A stretch of 64,000 nucleotides of DNA from Elusimicrobium minutum Pei191 (GTDB taxonomy: Bacteria; Elusimicrobiota; Elusimicrobia; Elusimicrobiales; Elusimicrobiaceae). The DNA lies in assembly GCF_000020145.1 (NCBI RefSeq), contig NC_010644.1, positions 1,488,001-1,552,000 of the forward strand. The letters are read 5' to 3'. Numbering within the stretch: position 1 is the first letter of the stretch; each line of letters begins with the position of its first letter. The notes beneath the pieces were generated by a model. The model worked only from the letters and a program-made list of their open reading frames with translations, searched no databases and was not told the DNA's origin. The position numbers and the translations under genes are program-made. Below, one piece after another: positions 51,408-59,620 of this stretch.

Positions 51408-51797
51408 TCAGGCGCCAAGCGCGTCCGAAACTTCTTTCGGCATATAAGTGGGAACGCCCATCTTGTTTACGCAAACTAAAGTTGTTTTGCCCTTGGTTGT
51501 AATTTTGCCGTTTTGGTTTGTGATAATATTTTCAAAAACTATTTTTATGGGCGATATTTCCAAAAGTTTTGTTTCAACGCTAAGTTCGTCCTGGTAAAGC
51601 GCGGGATATTTATATTCAACTTCCTGCCTGGCTACAACAAAAAATATCCCTTTTTCCATAAGATTTTTTAAATCAAACCCTTTACTGGCTATATATTCCG
51701 TACGGGCCATTTCAAAATATTTTAAATAATTGGCGTAATAAACAACATTACCGCAGTCCGTATCGTGATAATAAATTTTTACTTTAATAGCGTGCAT
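51408..51797 (-). CDS. YbgC-type acyl-CoA thioesterase
   Basis: 129 residues, hot-dog fold. YYHDTDCGNVVYYANYLKYFEMARTEY carries the catalytic Asp of the YbgC/4-hydroxybenzoyl-CoA thioesterase family. Probably hydrolyses short or aromatic acyl-CoA in the cytoplasm; not next to tol-pal genes, where ybgC often lies. It follows the YjbQ gene by 1 bp with an AGGAGAG overlapping that gene. Confidence 0.9.
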   Translation of the reverse strand: MHAIKVKIYYHDTDCGNVVYYANYLKYFEMARTEYIASKGFDLKNLMEKGIFFVVARQEVEYKYPALYQDELSVETKLLEISPIKIVFENIITNQNGKITTKGKTTLVCVNKMGVPTYMPKEVSDALGA

Positions 51798-51798
51798 C

Positions 51799-52215
51799 TT
51801 ACTCTCCTATAATTTTTATTAAAACTTTTTTGTTCCTTTGTCCGTCAAATTCACCGTAAAAGACTTCTTCCCAAGGCCCGAAATCAAAACGACCGTTTGT
51901 AACGGCGATAACAACTTCCCGGCCCATAATGGTGCGTTTTAAATGCGCGTCGCCGTTATCTTCCCCGGTAAGATTATGGTCGTAACCGTTGATATCATAA
52001 GGGGCAAGCTTTTCCACCCATTTAATGAAATCTCTGTGTAGGCCCAGCTCATTATCGTTAATAAAAACGCTTGAAGTTATGTGCATGGAGTTTATCAAAC
52101 ACAAACCTTCTTTTATACCGCTTTTTTTAAGGGCCAGCTCAGTCTGCTCTGTTATATTTATAATTTGGTACCGTTTTTCCGTGTTAATTATTAAATACTC
52201 TGTATATGATTTCAT
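51799..52215 (-). CDS. YjbQ/UPF0047 family protein
   Basis: 138 residues from the ATG at 52215 ([18 protein letters not shown]). An in-frame TTG 51 nt upstream would give a longer protein, but it lies inside the divergent gene. Family marks: [36 protein letters not shown] and [20 protein letters not shown]. YjbQ proteins have thiamine phosphate synthase activity in vitro; their real role is unsettled. Leaderless promoter upstream. Confidence 0.92.
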   Translation of the reverse strand: MKSYTEYLIINTEKRYQIINITEQTELALKKSGIKEGLCLINSMHITSSVFINDNELGLHRDFIKWVEKLAPYDINGYDHNLTGEDNGDAHLKRTIMGREVVIAVTNGRFDFGPWEEVFYGEFDGQRNKKVLIKIIGE

Positions 52216-52221
52216 AAAAAC

Positions 52222-52242
52222 ATGATAGCAATTTGTTAAAAT
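52222..52242. promoter_or_regulatory. Divergent leaderless promoter pair in 33 bp
   Basis: TGCTATCAT on the minus strand (hexamer 52222-52227, 6 nt before the ATG at 52215) and TGTTAAAAT on the plus strand (hexamer 52237-52242, 6 nt before the ATG at 52249). The whole intergenic space is 33 bp and neither side has a Shine-Dalgarno. Confidence 0.6.
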
Positions 52243-52248
52243 ATAAAC

Positions 52249-52992
52249 ATGAATGATGAAATGCAAAAAAAGGTAATCCTTTCCATGGCGGCGCTTTTCG
52301 TGGCTGTGCTGTTAATGTTGCCTATGGCTTACTATGTCAAAAAAGCCAGGAATATCGACGGCGCCCTTGACCCTAAAATAATAGAAGATCTTAAATCCGA
52401 CGTTGTTGTGGTAGATTCCAGAAGAAACCTTTTTTCAAGCGAAATTGTTCTTGAAGGAAGCCGCAGCGTAGCTTATGAAAACGTAGGCGCTTCCATTGTT
52501 ACGCCGGCAAGATATAACATAAAAACATTCTCAGACAAGGATTTTAAAATTTTGGGCGAAGCTCCCTGGGGCCTTTTAAATACCGTGCATTCTAATTTAG
52601 ACGACCCTATGCTTGTTAAATATGTTTTTAACAATAAAATTGTTAATGATTCTTTTATGGACAGGAAAGACGTTGCCAAAATAATAAGTGACCCTAAAGA
52701 GTTGTACCGTATAGCCCAGTCCGAAGAAGAATTAAGTAAATTTTTTAATTACGCCGCCGTAAAAGCCGCTTTAGGCAACCAGAAGATAGTTGAAACTATC
52801 GGCGCCAGCAGAATAATGGATTCGGTTTTACGCGCTCCTGCCGCGCAGTATTTTATTAAAAACCCTAAAAGCAGCGCGCAGCTTATTAACAAAAGCCCTA
52901 CTCTTTCAGCCTTAAAAAAGAACCCCGGAATTGTAAACGCTGTGAAGGCAAACCGTAACACGAAAGATATAGCCTCTACAATTTTAAAATAA
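52249..52992 (+). CDS. Membrane-anchored periplasmic protein, unknown
   Basis: 247 residues. An N-terminal membrane helix (about residues 9-29, [21 protein letters not shown]) without a cleavage site, then a soluble, mostly helical domain. No family recognised. Repeated short helical segments with Asn, Lys and Pro near the end ([21 protein letters not shown]) suggest an alpha-helical repeat. Leaderless candidate; followed by tRNA-Gly. Confidence 0.75.
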   Translation: MNDEMQKKVILSMAALFVAVLLMLPMAYYVKKARNIDGALDPKIIEDLKSDVVVVDSRRNLFSSEIVLEGSRSVAYENVGASIVTPARYNIKTFSDKDFKILGEAPWGLLNTVHSNLDDPMLVKYVFNNKIVNDSFMDRKDVAKIISDPKELYRIAQSEEELSKFFNYAAVKAALGNQKIVETIGASRIMDSVLRAPAAQYFIKNPKSSAQLINKSPTLSALKKNPGIVNAVKANRNTKDIASTILK

Positions 52993-52999
52993 AATTTGT

Positions 53000-53005
53000 T
53001 ATAAT
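53000..53005 (+). promoter_or_regulatory. tRNA-Gly promoter
   Basis: TGTTATAAT (hexamer 53000-53005), 27 bp before the tRNA. Confidence 0.7.
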
Positions 53006-53032
53006 ATTTGGGTAGTGATTAAAAAGATTTCC

Positions 53033-53103
53033 GCGGGCGTGGTTCAATGGTAGAACATAACCTTGCCAAGGTTGAGACGAGGGTTCGATTCCCTTCGCCC
53101 GCT
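53033..53103 (+). tRNA. tRNA-Gly(GCC), integration site
   Basis: 71 nt plus: acceptor GCGGGCG/CGCCCGC, anticodon GCC in ACCTTGCCAAGGT, discriminator T. No CCA encoded. Its last 41 bases form the left att repeat of the mobile element; the gene remains intact because the element brings the same 3' end. Confidence 0.97.
53063..53103 (+). mobile_element. attL, 41-bp direct repeat
   Basis: Identical to 63723-63763. Runs from the anticodon loop of tRNA-Gly to its discriminator base, the standard target for tyrosine integrases. Confidence 0.95.
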
Positions 53104-53109
53104 AAGTTT

Positions 53110-53139
53110 AAAAGGCTTCCTGGAAAGGAAGCCTTTTTT
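53110..53139 (+). terminator. Terminator after tRNA-Gly
   Basis: AAAGGCTTCC / GGAAGCCTTTTTT, just inside the element. It replaces the chromosomal one, now at 63770. Confidence 0.85.
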
Positions 53140-53171
53140 GCATTTATACGACGTAAGTTTAAGTGTCTGCA

Positions 53172-53194
53172 TTCTCCCATTGAACCACGCCCGC
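53172..53194 (-). repeat. Inverted copy of the tRNA-Gly 5' half
   Basis: On the minus strand 22 of 23 bases match the first 23 of tRNA-Gly (GCGGGCGTGGTTCAATGG, then one mismatch, then AGAA). The rest cannot fold as a tRNA. Confidence 0.75.
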
Positions 53195-53228
53195 AAAAAT
53201 CTGGTGTTTCTTGGGTTTGTGTAAATGA

Positions 53229-53259
53229 GGTAAGGTTTGGGAAGGTTTTGGTAAGGTTA
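53229..53259. repeat. Left arm-type repeats
   Basis: Three near-tandem copies of GGTAAGGTTT-like decamers at 53229, 53239 and 53250. TGGGAAGGTTTTGGTAAG (53238-53255) recurs exactly at 63628-63645 near the right end. Probably integrase arm sites. Confidence 0.6.
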
Positions 53260-53270
53260 TATCTTTGTAA

Positions 53271-53299
53271 AACCGGCTGCAAGGTAATAACAGCCGGTT
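53271..53299 (-). terminator. Terminator of the 53327 gene
   Basis: AACCGGCTG / CAGCCGGTT, followed by TTTTACA on the minus strand (the last two T belong to the stem), a weak T-run. Confidence 0.6.
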
Positions 53300-53326
53300 C
53301 TATCACTCATATTTCCAGCGTAGATG

Positions 53327-53746
53327 TTATATTTTTCCCAAACTTTTATCTACTTCTGTCCAAAAAGACTGGTTTTTAAACTTTGAGAAACCTCCGCTCT
53401 CTACCAATTTTGATGGAAGGCTTGCAGTCATCCCTATCCAATGCTTTGTTATGTGTATTTCAAGAAATCCTGCTTCTACTATGGGTAGAAATATTTCTTC
53501 ATGTCCATCCATCTGTAAATATGACAAATCGTAAACCAAGATGGCATTTGGCAAATTTTTAGCCAGAGATGTCATGCAAGCCACATCATACAGCAAGGCA
53601 GCTTTATTTTCATCTGTAATCTCAACTTGTCCAACTACTGTCATATTTATATTAGCAGCGTATTTTAACGCCTCTTGTACTTCTTTATTGGCAGCTATGA
53701 CATTATTGTCACCCAGGGCTGTTTTATATAAGATTAGTGCATTCAT
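53327..53746 (-). CDS. Resolvase-fold-like protein without catalytic Ser, uncertain
   Basis: 139 residues. The order ALILYKTALGDNNVIAANKEVQEAL ... VVGQVEITDENKAALLYDVACM ... NAILVYDLSYL (quoted in pieces) follows the beta-alpha pattern of serine recombinase N-terminal domains (YxRvS ... Q ... vv ... ll ... D.lsR). However the catalytic Ser and the Arg residues are missing and there is no DNA-binding domain. It could be a catalytically dead regulator, or an unrelated fold. A GAGGAG Shine-Dalgarno is present. 85 bp after the Rep gene, same strand. Confidence 0.5.
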   Translation of the reverse strand: MNALILYKTALGDNNVIAANKEVQEALKYAANINMTVVGQVEITDENKAALLYDVACMTSLAKNLPNAILVYDLSYLQMDGHEEIFLPIVEAGFLEIHITKHWIGMTASLPSKLVESGGFSKFKNQSFWTEVDKSLGKI

Positions 53747-53831
53747 TTTTTTATCTCCTCAGCTGTAAGAGCCTGTTTTAAATATAAATATATCGGAGCT
53801 GTAAACAATTCACAGCCCCGTACTAATGAGA

Positions 53832-54986
53832 CTACTTATCTGTATCTATATCAGACACTAAGTTAAGCGGTTGCCATGCAGCAAGCGTTTCACGTATATG
53901 CTCAACAGCTTTACTGATAGGTTCAGCCGCAATATTAGACTTGTGCCTGTCTACACTTTTTAAAATATAGCGCACTTTATTTGCATCGGCAAGCTTGCGG
54001 AGCAAACGTTTTATTTCGGGGCGTTTCATATCTCGCTCAAGTATTGAAAGCGCAAAGGAATTTAAAATATGTGACAAGGATTTTTTGGGACTTGCCGCAG
54101 CTATCTCATGCAAAAGTTGAGTGTCAGAGTAATCTTTATCCGCATATTGTTTTGGCACAGCATTTACCAAATTATTAAATTCACGGTTTAACAGTTCCTT
54201 TGCAAAATCAGCGTTGAAAACATCATGTATTGTAGGGTTTTTGACACCTATTTTCGCAAATTCGCCACGAATACTCTGTGTTTTAGTCAGCCTTACCTCT
54301 ATACGCATAAGTGCAATTTTTCTTTCAATCAGGGCTGTAATATAGTCGGGTATCGGTCTTTTATTATTACGGCATTCTTTTAGAATGTCATCAATTTTAT
54401 TATAAAGGCACAGCATACGGCTGTTATTGGCACTTGCAAGACCTTCACCACCACCATTATAACGGACATTTCCAATCTCCCGCCTATATTTAACTTCAGC
54501 ATTTTGCAAATAATTAAGAATGTTGGCGACGGTTACATTATGCGGTAGCAGTACATTTTTGGCATAGTCAATTCTTAAAATTGTACTGTCAAGAGACCAC
54601 CTTTTGTGTAGTTTAATCTTAATGGCCAAAAAATCTTCTTCTATTTTTTTGAGGATTTTCTCTTTGTCTGCTTCTGTGATTTCGTATAGATTGGTTCCCT
54701 TGTAGCATTTAGGCAAAGAAGCCTCATAAATAAAGTACCAGTCCCCTGCATAAATCACAGGCTTAAAAATGCCTTGTTTCCTGTCCGCTGCATACGTTTT
54801 AGATAAGCAGCCGCGCGAAGTGAAAGACTTGTCAGCAAGAACTTTAGGTATTAAGATTTTAATACTATCCACGCAAACACTCTTTTTGGCAAGTTCAGCG
54901 AGAGCCTCTGCACTTAACTCTTTAACGACAACGTCTTCTAAAAAGACGGGGAATTCTTTTATTATTTCATTCTCTTCATTCTTCAT
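53832..54986 (-). CDS. Gene II/X-like replication initiator
   Basis: 384 residues. The pattern IDYAKNVLLPHNVTVANIL, RREIGNVRYNGGGEGLASAN, RMLCLYNKIDDIL and ALMRIEVRLTKTQSIRG resembles phage/plasmid replication proteins of the gene II/X (Phage_CRI) type: a YNK-like segment followed by an LRxExRL-like segment. Such proteins nick the plus strand to start rolling-circle replication. The catalytic Tyr cannot be assigned by eye. An AAGGAG precedes the ATG. It gives the element the means to replicate after excision. Confidence 0.55.
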   Translation of the reverse strand: MKNEENEIIKEFPVFLEDVVVKELSAEALAELAKKSVCVDSIKILIPKVLADKSFTSRGCLSKTYAADRKQGIFKPVIYAGDWYFIYEASLPKCYKGTNLYEITEADKEKILKKIEEDFLAIKIKLHKRWSLDSTILRIDYAKNVLLPHNVTVANILNYLQNAEVKYRREIGNVRYNGGGEGLASANNSRMLCLYNKIDDILKECRNNKRPIPDYITALIERKIALMRIEVRLTKTQSIRGEFAKIGVKNPTIHDVFNADFAKELLNREFNNLVNAVPKQYADKDYSDTQLLHEIAAASPKKSLSHILNSFALSILERDMKRPEIKRLLRKLADANKVRYILKSVDRHKSNIAAEPISKAVEHIRETLAAWQPLNLVSDIDTDK

Positions 54987-54999
54987 TTCTACTTTCTCC

Positions 55000-55311
55000 T
55001 TTTCATCATTTTTTATGTGTGGGAACTCATTACCACATATCCCATATAAATGATGAAGTCAGGAAAATTGGCAAAATACTGAATTTTAGGCTGTTTTTTA
55101 TGCTTTTGGCTCTCTTTCGGGGCCTTTTTATATATAAGGGGTATATATTTACCGCGACAGGCAGAAAGTCCCTTAAAAACAGTAATTGGGTGCGGAAAAC
55201 GGATTTAGAAACAAAAGAGCCCCGCACATTGGTTGAATGCAAGGGGTAGTAGGGATTTCAGGATATTGGCATGACAATCGTTTTTTATTGTCTTTTTTCT
55301 AAAAAACAACA
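55000..55311. other. Upstream region of the Rep gene
   Basis: No convincing gene. A 76-codon plus-strand frame exists (55019-55249) but lacks a Shine-Dalgarno and protein-like features. Confidence 0.4.
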
Positions 55312-55345
55312 AATTTTTATATCAATATATATAGTAATACTATAT
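55312..55345 (+). repeat. Palindromic element repeat, copy A (GTAATAC version)
   Basis: TATATCAATATATATAGTAA with palindrome TATAGTAATACTATA at 55330-55344. Not obviously at the end of a gene. Confidence 0.8.
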
Positions 55346-55479
55346 GGATAGTGAAGGAGTGATTGCGGTTTTTTGAAACGCGAGTGCAGTAAGTAGGCTG
55401 AATTAGTTGTGGGGGATACTTTTTTGCCGCAACAAAACAAAAGTTTTTTTAATATGATAATGGGCAGTTATGGTACAAA

Positions 55480-55706
55480 TTCACGAGAAAAATTATAAAA
55501 TATATCTAGACGTACTAAAATTTATGTTGCATTAGATTGTTTTTGGACCCGTGCCGAAAGGGTACGGATTAGCCTAGACGTTTTAGGTTTTCTTATCACT
55601 CCAAGAATAATCGCTCGCTTTATCGGCATATCCTAGTGATGTGCCGAGGGCGGCGGTTATCTATGGGAATGTGATAAGACTCATAGCATAGTTCGCCGCC
55701 TTTTTT
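55480..55706 (+). ncRNA. Possible structured RNA ending in a terminator
   Basis: Contains a CCGTGCC-GAAA-GGGTACGG hairpin with a GNRA loop near 55550-55568, a CTAGAC repeat, and a final long hairpin: GGCGGCG (55649-55655) with CGCCGCC (55694-55700) enclosing CTATG/CATAG, followed by a T6 run. It ends 58 bp before the 55765 gene. It could be a small RNA, or an attenuator that controls that gene. Confidence 0.35.
55649..55706 (+). terminator. Long-stem terminator
   Basis: 7-bp GC stem with an internal second stem and T6; see the structured RNA entry. Confidence 0.65.
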
Positions 55707-55764
55707 ATTGGTAAATTGGGCGCGGATTAAAAGTAGACTAATCAAATAAAAAAGCGAGGTAATT

Positions 55765-56154
55765 ATGGCATTAATAAAATGTAACGAATGCGCCAAAGAA
55801 CATTCAGATGTAGCGGTAAGCTGTCCGCATTGCGGATACAGCAGCAAAGCAGAAGTCCAAAAAGTTAATTCAGCAGGAAACAGGGCGAGGAAAAAGAAAA
55901 TACTTTTTTGGCTCCTTTCCTTAATAATCTGCCTTGTGATATTCGGCATAGCGTTATTTATAGATAACGCGATAGTCAGTCATAACAGAGGGGTATATGC
56001 AAGTGCGGGGCCTTTGGCAACCGGAACGATAAGTAGAGGGATGGGGTTCAGTATTTATTGTGTTATTTCGCTTACCATAGGTATTTTAGGCGGATTTATT
56101 TCTGCATTAATGGTTGTGATAAAAATCATATCCTACTGGATTAATAAAAATTAA
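55765..56154 (+). CDS. Zinc ribbon membrane protein
   Basis: 129 residues. CNECAKEHSDVAVSCPHCG is a four-Cys zinc ribbon of the zinc-ribbon_2 type; a Lys/Arg stretch and two membrane helices (about 46-66, 94-122) follow. The ribbon lies in the cytoplasm by the positive-inside rule. Similar proteins occur in many mobile elements. A GAGGT Shine-Dalgarno is present; 18 bp before the next gene, so operonic. Confidence 0.75.
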   Translation: MALIKCNECAKEHSDVAVSCPHCGYSSKAEVQKVNSAGNRARKKKILFWLLSLIICLVIFGIALFIDNAIVSHNRGVYASAGPLATGTISRGMGFSIYCVISLTIGILGGFISALMVVIKIISYWINKN

Positions 56155-56172
56155 GTTAACGGAGAATAAAAA

Positions 56173-57081
56173 ATGAAAAAAATTATAATACCCTTAATAT
56201 GCTTAGCCGTTTGTTTATGTGCCTGTGGTAATAAGGAAGAAAGTTTATATAAAAAAGCAACTAATTTAGAAAAAGCTTTTGAATATGAGCAAGCGGGTAT
56301 AGAATATAAAAAATTTATTTATACTTTTCCCGAATCCGCTCTTTTGCCACAAATTAAAGATAGCTTGGAGAGTGTCGAAAACAAGCAAAAAGAAATCAAT
56401 AAAAATATTTCAGAGGTAGAAGCTTTTAATGAAGTTGGTAATTATGATAATGCATTGAGAAACTTGGAAATTGTATCTTCTGGTTCAATTTCGGTGAATA
56501 CAAAGAAAAAACTAGCAACCATAAAAGCTGATATTTTAAAAAATCAAAAAGAAAATAAACTTGGCGGTGGCTATCAAGACGCTAAATGGGGGATGTCAAA
56601 ATCTGAAGTCAAAAAGGTGCTCGGATATAGGGTTAAAGAGGAGGGCTCCAACTGGATAACATTTAATCTAGGCAACAGAAAAGAATTAGACGCTGTGTTC
56701 TTTAATGGGAAATTATATTTAGCAAGATTGTCGCCAAAAATAGAAACTGAAAAAGAATATAAGGGTTTATTGCTTGGTCTGGTGTCAAAGTTTGGAGAAG
56801 GCACTCCACAAAGCAATATGACACGCTCATATTTACATACTCTTGAGATACCTGTTGTAACTATTGTTTGGGAAGATGCCAACACGAATATTACTTGGTC
56901 TGCGTGGGATAATACAAGCAGGGATGTGCAAAACTTTTCTTATGATGAAAGCTTTGTAAGAGACTCCGTCATGATAGAATATTCAAGCAAAAGAATTGAA
57001 GAAGAGAAAAGATTGTCAGGAATTCAAAAAGATGGAGAGGTATTAAAAAAAGAGGCGGACAAAGTTTCATCTTACCTTTAA
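56173..57081 (+). CDS. Lipoprotein with helical N-terminal region
   Basis: 302 residues. Signal peptide with lipobox LCAC (Cys17 or 18). Residues about 25-130 look like TPR-type helical hairpins (YKKATNLEKAFEYEQAGIEY, EVGNYDNALRNLEIV). The C-terminal domain starts GGGYQDAKWGMSKSEVKKVLG, a motif common in small secreted proteins, and is probably beta-rich. Function unknown. A GGAG precedes the ATG. Its transcript ends at a hairpin (57114-57154). It is the second gene of a two-gene operon. Confidence 0.75.
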   Translation: MKKIIIPLICLAVCLCACGNKEESLYKKATNLEKAFEYEQAGIEYKKFIYTFPESALLPQIKDSLESVENKQKEINKNISEVEAFNEVGNYDNALRNLEIVSSGSISVNTKKKLATIKADILKNQKENKLGGGYQDAKWGMSKSEVKKVLGYRVKEEGSNWITFNLGNRKELDAVFFNGKLYLARLSPKIETEKEYKGLLLGLVSKFGEGTPQSNMTRSYLHTLEIPVVTIVWEDANTNITWSAWDNTSRDVQNFSYDESFVRDSVMIEYSSKRIEEEKRLSGIQKDGEVLKKEADKVSSYL

Positions 57082-57113
57082 AACCTTAAACTAAGAAGAA
57101 ACAAGGTGACCTT

Positions 57114-57154
57114 AACAAACACTTCGTATTTTTTTAATGCGGGGTGTTTGTTTT
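57114..57154 (+). terminator. Terminator of the lipoprotein operon
   Basis: AACAAACAC / GTGTTTGTT with TCG/GCG-type extension and a T-run. Confidence 0.7.
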
Positions 57155-57182
57155 GATGGAGAGAACCTGCTATATTTAAATA

Positions 57183-57950
57183 TTACAGAGCTGTTGTTCT
57201 TCTACAAATTGTTTTAATTATATTATTTGCTAAGGTTCTCACTTCTTCAAAGGCTAATGGTGGGTAGCATCTATCCTCATTAACCACGCTGAGGTATTTG
57301 GTGAGTCTGCTCTTTTCTTTAGAGCGGTTATAAGCAAAACCAACGCCAATCCTAAAAAGCTGACTGTTACGCTCACCCTCTCTAAAAATATTATTCTTTA
57401 CTTGCCTTAAAATCACTTCTAAGAGGTTTGCAGGTATGTCGGCTATGGTTATATCATTATGCATTTTATAAGCGGCTCCGCTGATGTGGATAGATGGCGG
57501 TATTATTACATAACCGCCGTTTGCCTTAAAATCTACGCCTTGAAGTAAGTTTATTTTTGAGGCAAGATATTGGTATTGCATCGGCAACTTAAAATAATAG
57601 TGAAAGCCATTGCCTGTTGATACTGTGTAGGTAGAGGGCAGGTTATATGGGGCAATAGATTTGTCGCCGTCTTTTCTAAAATCAATATCAACCACTACAA
57701 TATTGCTCGGCTTGCCTGTGGCTACGGCCCAGTTGCAGCTTTCTTTTATTGACGTTGTCCAATTTTTTATTTGGCTGATGTTGGAGGAGGCTATTTTGTG
57801 TCCGCCTTTAAACATCGGGTGTTTGGCAGGGCAATTGCAGCTTGCGTTAAAGCATGCGCATTTCTTTTCTTTTGGATACCACACAGGAAATACTTTAAAG
57901 CCACGCCTTAATTGTTTTGCAAGAACGGGGTTAATTGTTTCTATCGTCAT
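57183..57950 (-). CDS. Primase-polymerase (prim-pol domain)
   Basis: 255 residues. The archaeo-eukaryotic prim-pol fold: VVVDIDFRKDGD (DxD metal site, near residue 93), STGNGFHYYFKLP (His of the sTGxGxHxyf motif, near 118) and GVDFKANGGYVIIPPS. A C-terminal helical part starting REGERNSQLFRIG resembles the PriCT domain. No helicase is fused or adjacent. The unusual Cys-rich CACFNASCNCPAKHP near residue 31 is typical of the family's insertion. Together with Rep it forms a replication module. AGAGGAG precedes the ATG. Confidence 0.85.
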   Translation of the reverse strand: MTIETINPVLAKQLRRGFKVFPVWYPKEKKCACFNASCNCPAKHPMFKGGHKIASSNISQIKNWTTSIKESCNWAVATGKPSNIVVVDIDFRKDGDKSIAPYNLPSTYTVSTGNGFHYYFKLPMQYQYLASKINLLQGVDFKANGGYVIIPPSIHISGAAYKMHNDITIADIPANLLEVILRQVKNNIFREGERNSQLFRIGVGFAYNRSKEKSRLTKYLSVVNEDRCYPPLAFEEVRTLANNIIKTICRRTTAL

Positions 57951-58540
57951 AATCTCCTCTCAATTTTGATTAATTATATATCAGACATGAGGACGTGTAA
58001 ATGGTTATTAAGACGACAAAGCGCTTTTCATTCTTTCTGTTCTTTCTCTGGTATTGGTAGAAAATGGCTGCTGTATATTGCAAGCTGCACTTTCAGAATT
58101 TTTTAAATTTTCTGGTTTTACTGATGGTGGTTTATTGTGGCTAAAGTAAAAATGAGTTCGTTTGGTGTCGTGCTTATTTATTTAAAAAATATATATTTGC
58201 AAAACATCTTTAATATCTTTTTATAAGGGGTTTGCGCGTATTGATAGTAATTTATACGGCAGGCAACAAATAAATTAAAACAAGGGATTATAAGGAGGAA
58301 TAATATAATTTTAAGGATTAGTGGCAATGAAAACCATCATTTTTGACCAAAATATAATAAAAAACAAATTTTATATGTACATTTACGACATTTTATTGCT
58401 TTTTAATTATTTGACCACACCATTTTAGACATTTTTTATTTTATTTTTTATTTTACCCCTTGACTTTTTAATATTTTTAACCTATACTAACAATATAAGG
58501 TATCAAAAAATCGTATTTTTACCACCAAGGAAGAGTTAAT
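57951..58540. other. 590-bp gene-free region, possible origin
   Basis: No gene recognised. Very AT-rich from 58360 on, with GACATTTT repeated near 58388 and 58429. A strong AAGGAGG near 58291 has no start codon at the right distance; a 33-codon frame begins at 58327. Could hold a replication origin; unproven. Confidence 0.35.
58460..58488 (+). promoter_or_regulatory. Promoter of the beta-protein gene
   Basis: TTGACT, 17-bp spacer, TATACT. About 50 bp before the ATG. Confidence 0.75.
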
Positions 58541-59620
58541 ATGATAAATAGCACAACATATGTTCCCATACTTAAATGGAAGCAGGGCGAATATCAAGCC
58601 CTTTTAAAATTGGACGAACGAATTAAAGATAGAATCATCCCTTTAATCGAAATTACGCCTCCGGGTTATGACTATGAAACAAAAACCGCAAGGAATATTA
58701 ACGAGCATATATCTGACCTTGCCTCTCGTTTAAAAACAAAATGGGGCAGAGAGGCGTTAATTGACATTGACCCTATCGGATTAACTACGGACAAACCAGA
58801 ATATATATTAAAGATATTTGAAATGTATAGAGTTGGCGGGTGCACAGTAACCCCTGTAGTAAAGCTGGACGAAACTGCAGGAGCCTTGGCCGCATACACA
58901 GCAGTAATAAAAACAGACAAAAGGGGTGCTGTTCTCCGTATTAAGACAAATAATTTTGCAAGCCAATCAGAAATTGAGGCGAACATAACAAGGGTCTGCA
59001 AATCACTCGGCTTAGGGAAGCCAGATATTGACCTGGTTATTGATTTTGAAAAGGTTTCTATTGTGGTTAATGAAGAGTCCACTTTTGAAACTATGCAGGG
59101 ATTCTTTCATAAAATACCCGATATAAATTTTTGGCGTTCCTTTACGGTCGCAGGCAGCTCTATGGCAGAAAGCAACCAGGACATCAATCTTTATAAAAGG
59201 GCAGAGTGGTTATTCTATAAATATTGCGTAAGTAAGTTTAGAAACTCTTTCCGTCTACCTGCTTTTTCTGACTACGCCATAGGCACACCAAAGCACGCCG
59301 CTCCAAACTTGGATATGCGAACCTTTACTCCTATGGCAAAGGTTAGGTATACATTTGATTCTGAATGGTATTATTATACTGGAGCACCTGTTAAGGGTAG
59401 AAAATCGCAAGGGTTCGGGCAGTATAAAAAACTTTGCGAAGACCTTGTAAAGCGAGACGAGTATCGCGGTGAGGAGTTTTCTGCTGGGGATAAGTATATA
59501 AAAGAGTGCGCAGGTGGAAAGGGTACGGGAAATTTAAGTACTTGGATATGGGTTGCAACAAATCAGCACCTAACTAAGGTTGCATCTGACCTCTCCAATT
59601 TGTACGGTTTTTCAATATAG
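58541..59620 (+). CDS. Beta-family protein, defence candidate
   Basis: 359 residues. The opening YVPILKWKQGEYQALLKLDE, then RIIPLIEITPPG, is the signature of the phage/island beta-protein family; a related family (sce7725) is often found beside sce7726-type genes. The middle has alternating beta strands and helices (LIDIDPIGL, TPVVKLDE, IDLVIDFEKV), suggesting a TIM-barrel-like fold. Ends CAGGKGTGNLSTWIWVATNQHLTKV. No catalytic residue can be named. It overlaps the convergent sce7726 gene by 47 bp at the 3' end. Shine-Dalgarno AAGGAAGAG. Confidence 0.75.
   Translation: MINSTTYVPILKWKQGEYQALLKLDERIKDRIIPLIEITPPGYDYETKTARNINEHISDLASRLKTKWGREALIDIDPIGLTTDKPEYILKIFEMYRVGGCTVTPVVKLDETAGALAAYTAVIKTDKRGAVLRIKTNNFASQSEIEANITRVCKSLGLGKPDIDLVIDFEKVSIVVNEESTFETMQGFFHKIPDINFWRSFTVAGSSMAESNQDINLYKRAEWLFYKYCVSKFRNSFRLPAFSDYAIGTPKHAAPNLDMRTFTPMAKVRYTFDSEWYYYTGAPVKGRKSQGFGQYKKLCEDLVKRDEYRGEEFSAGDKYIKECAGGKGTGNLSTWIWVATNQHLTKVASDLSNLYGFSI

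Noticed and set aside
52216-52266. Longer YjbQ start at the TTG at 52266
   Set aside because: It would overlap the divergent gene, lacks a Shine-Dalgarno, and the ATG at 52215 fits family length.
53019-53306. 95-codon minus-strand ORF over tRNA-Gly
   Set aside because: It reads through the tRNA, its terminator and the arm repeats.
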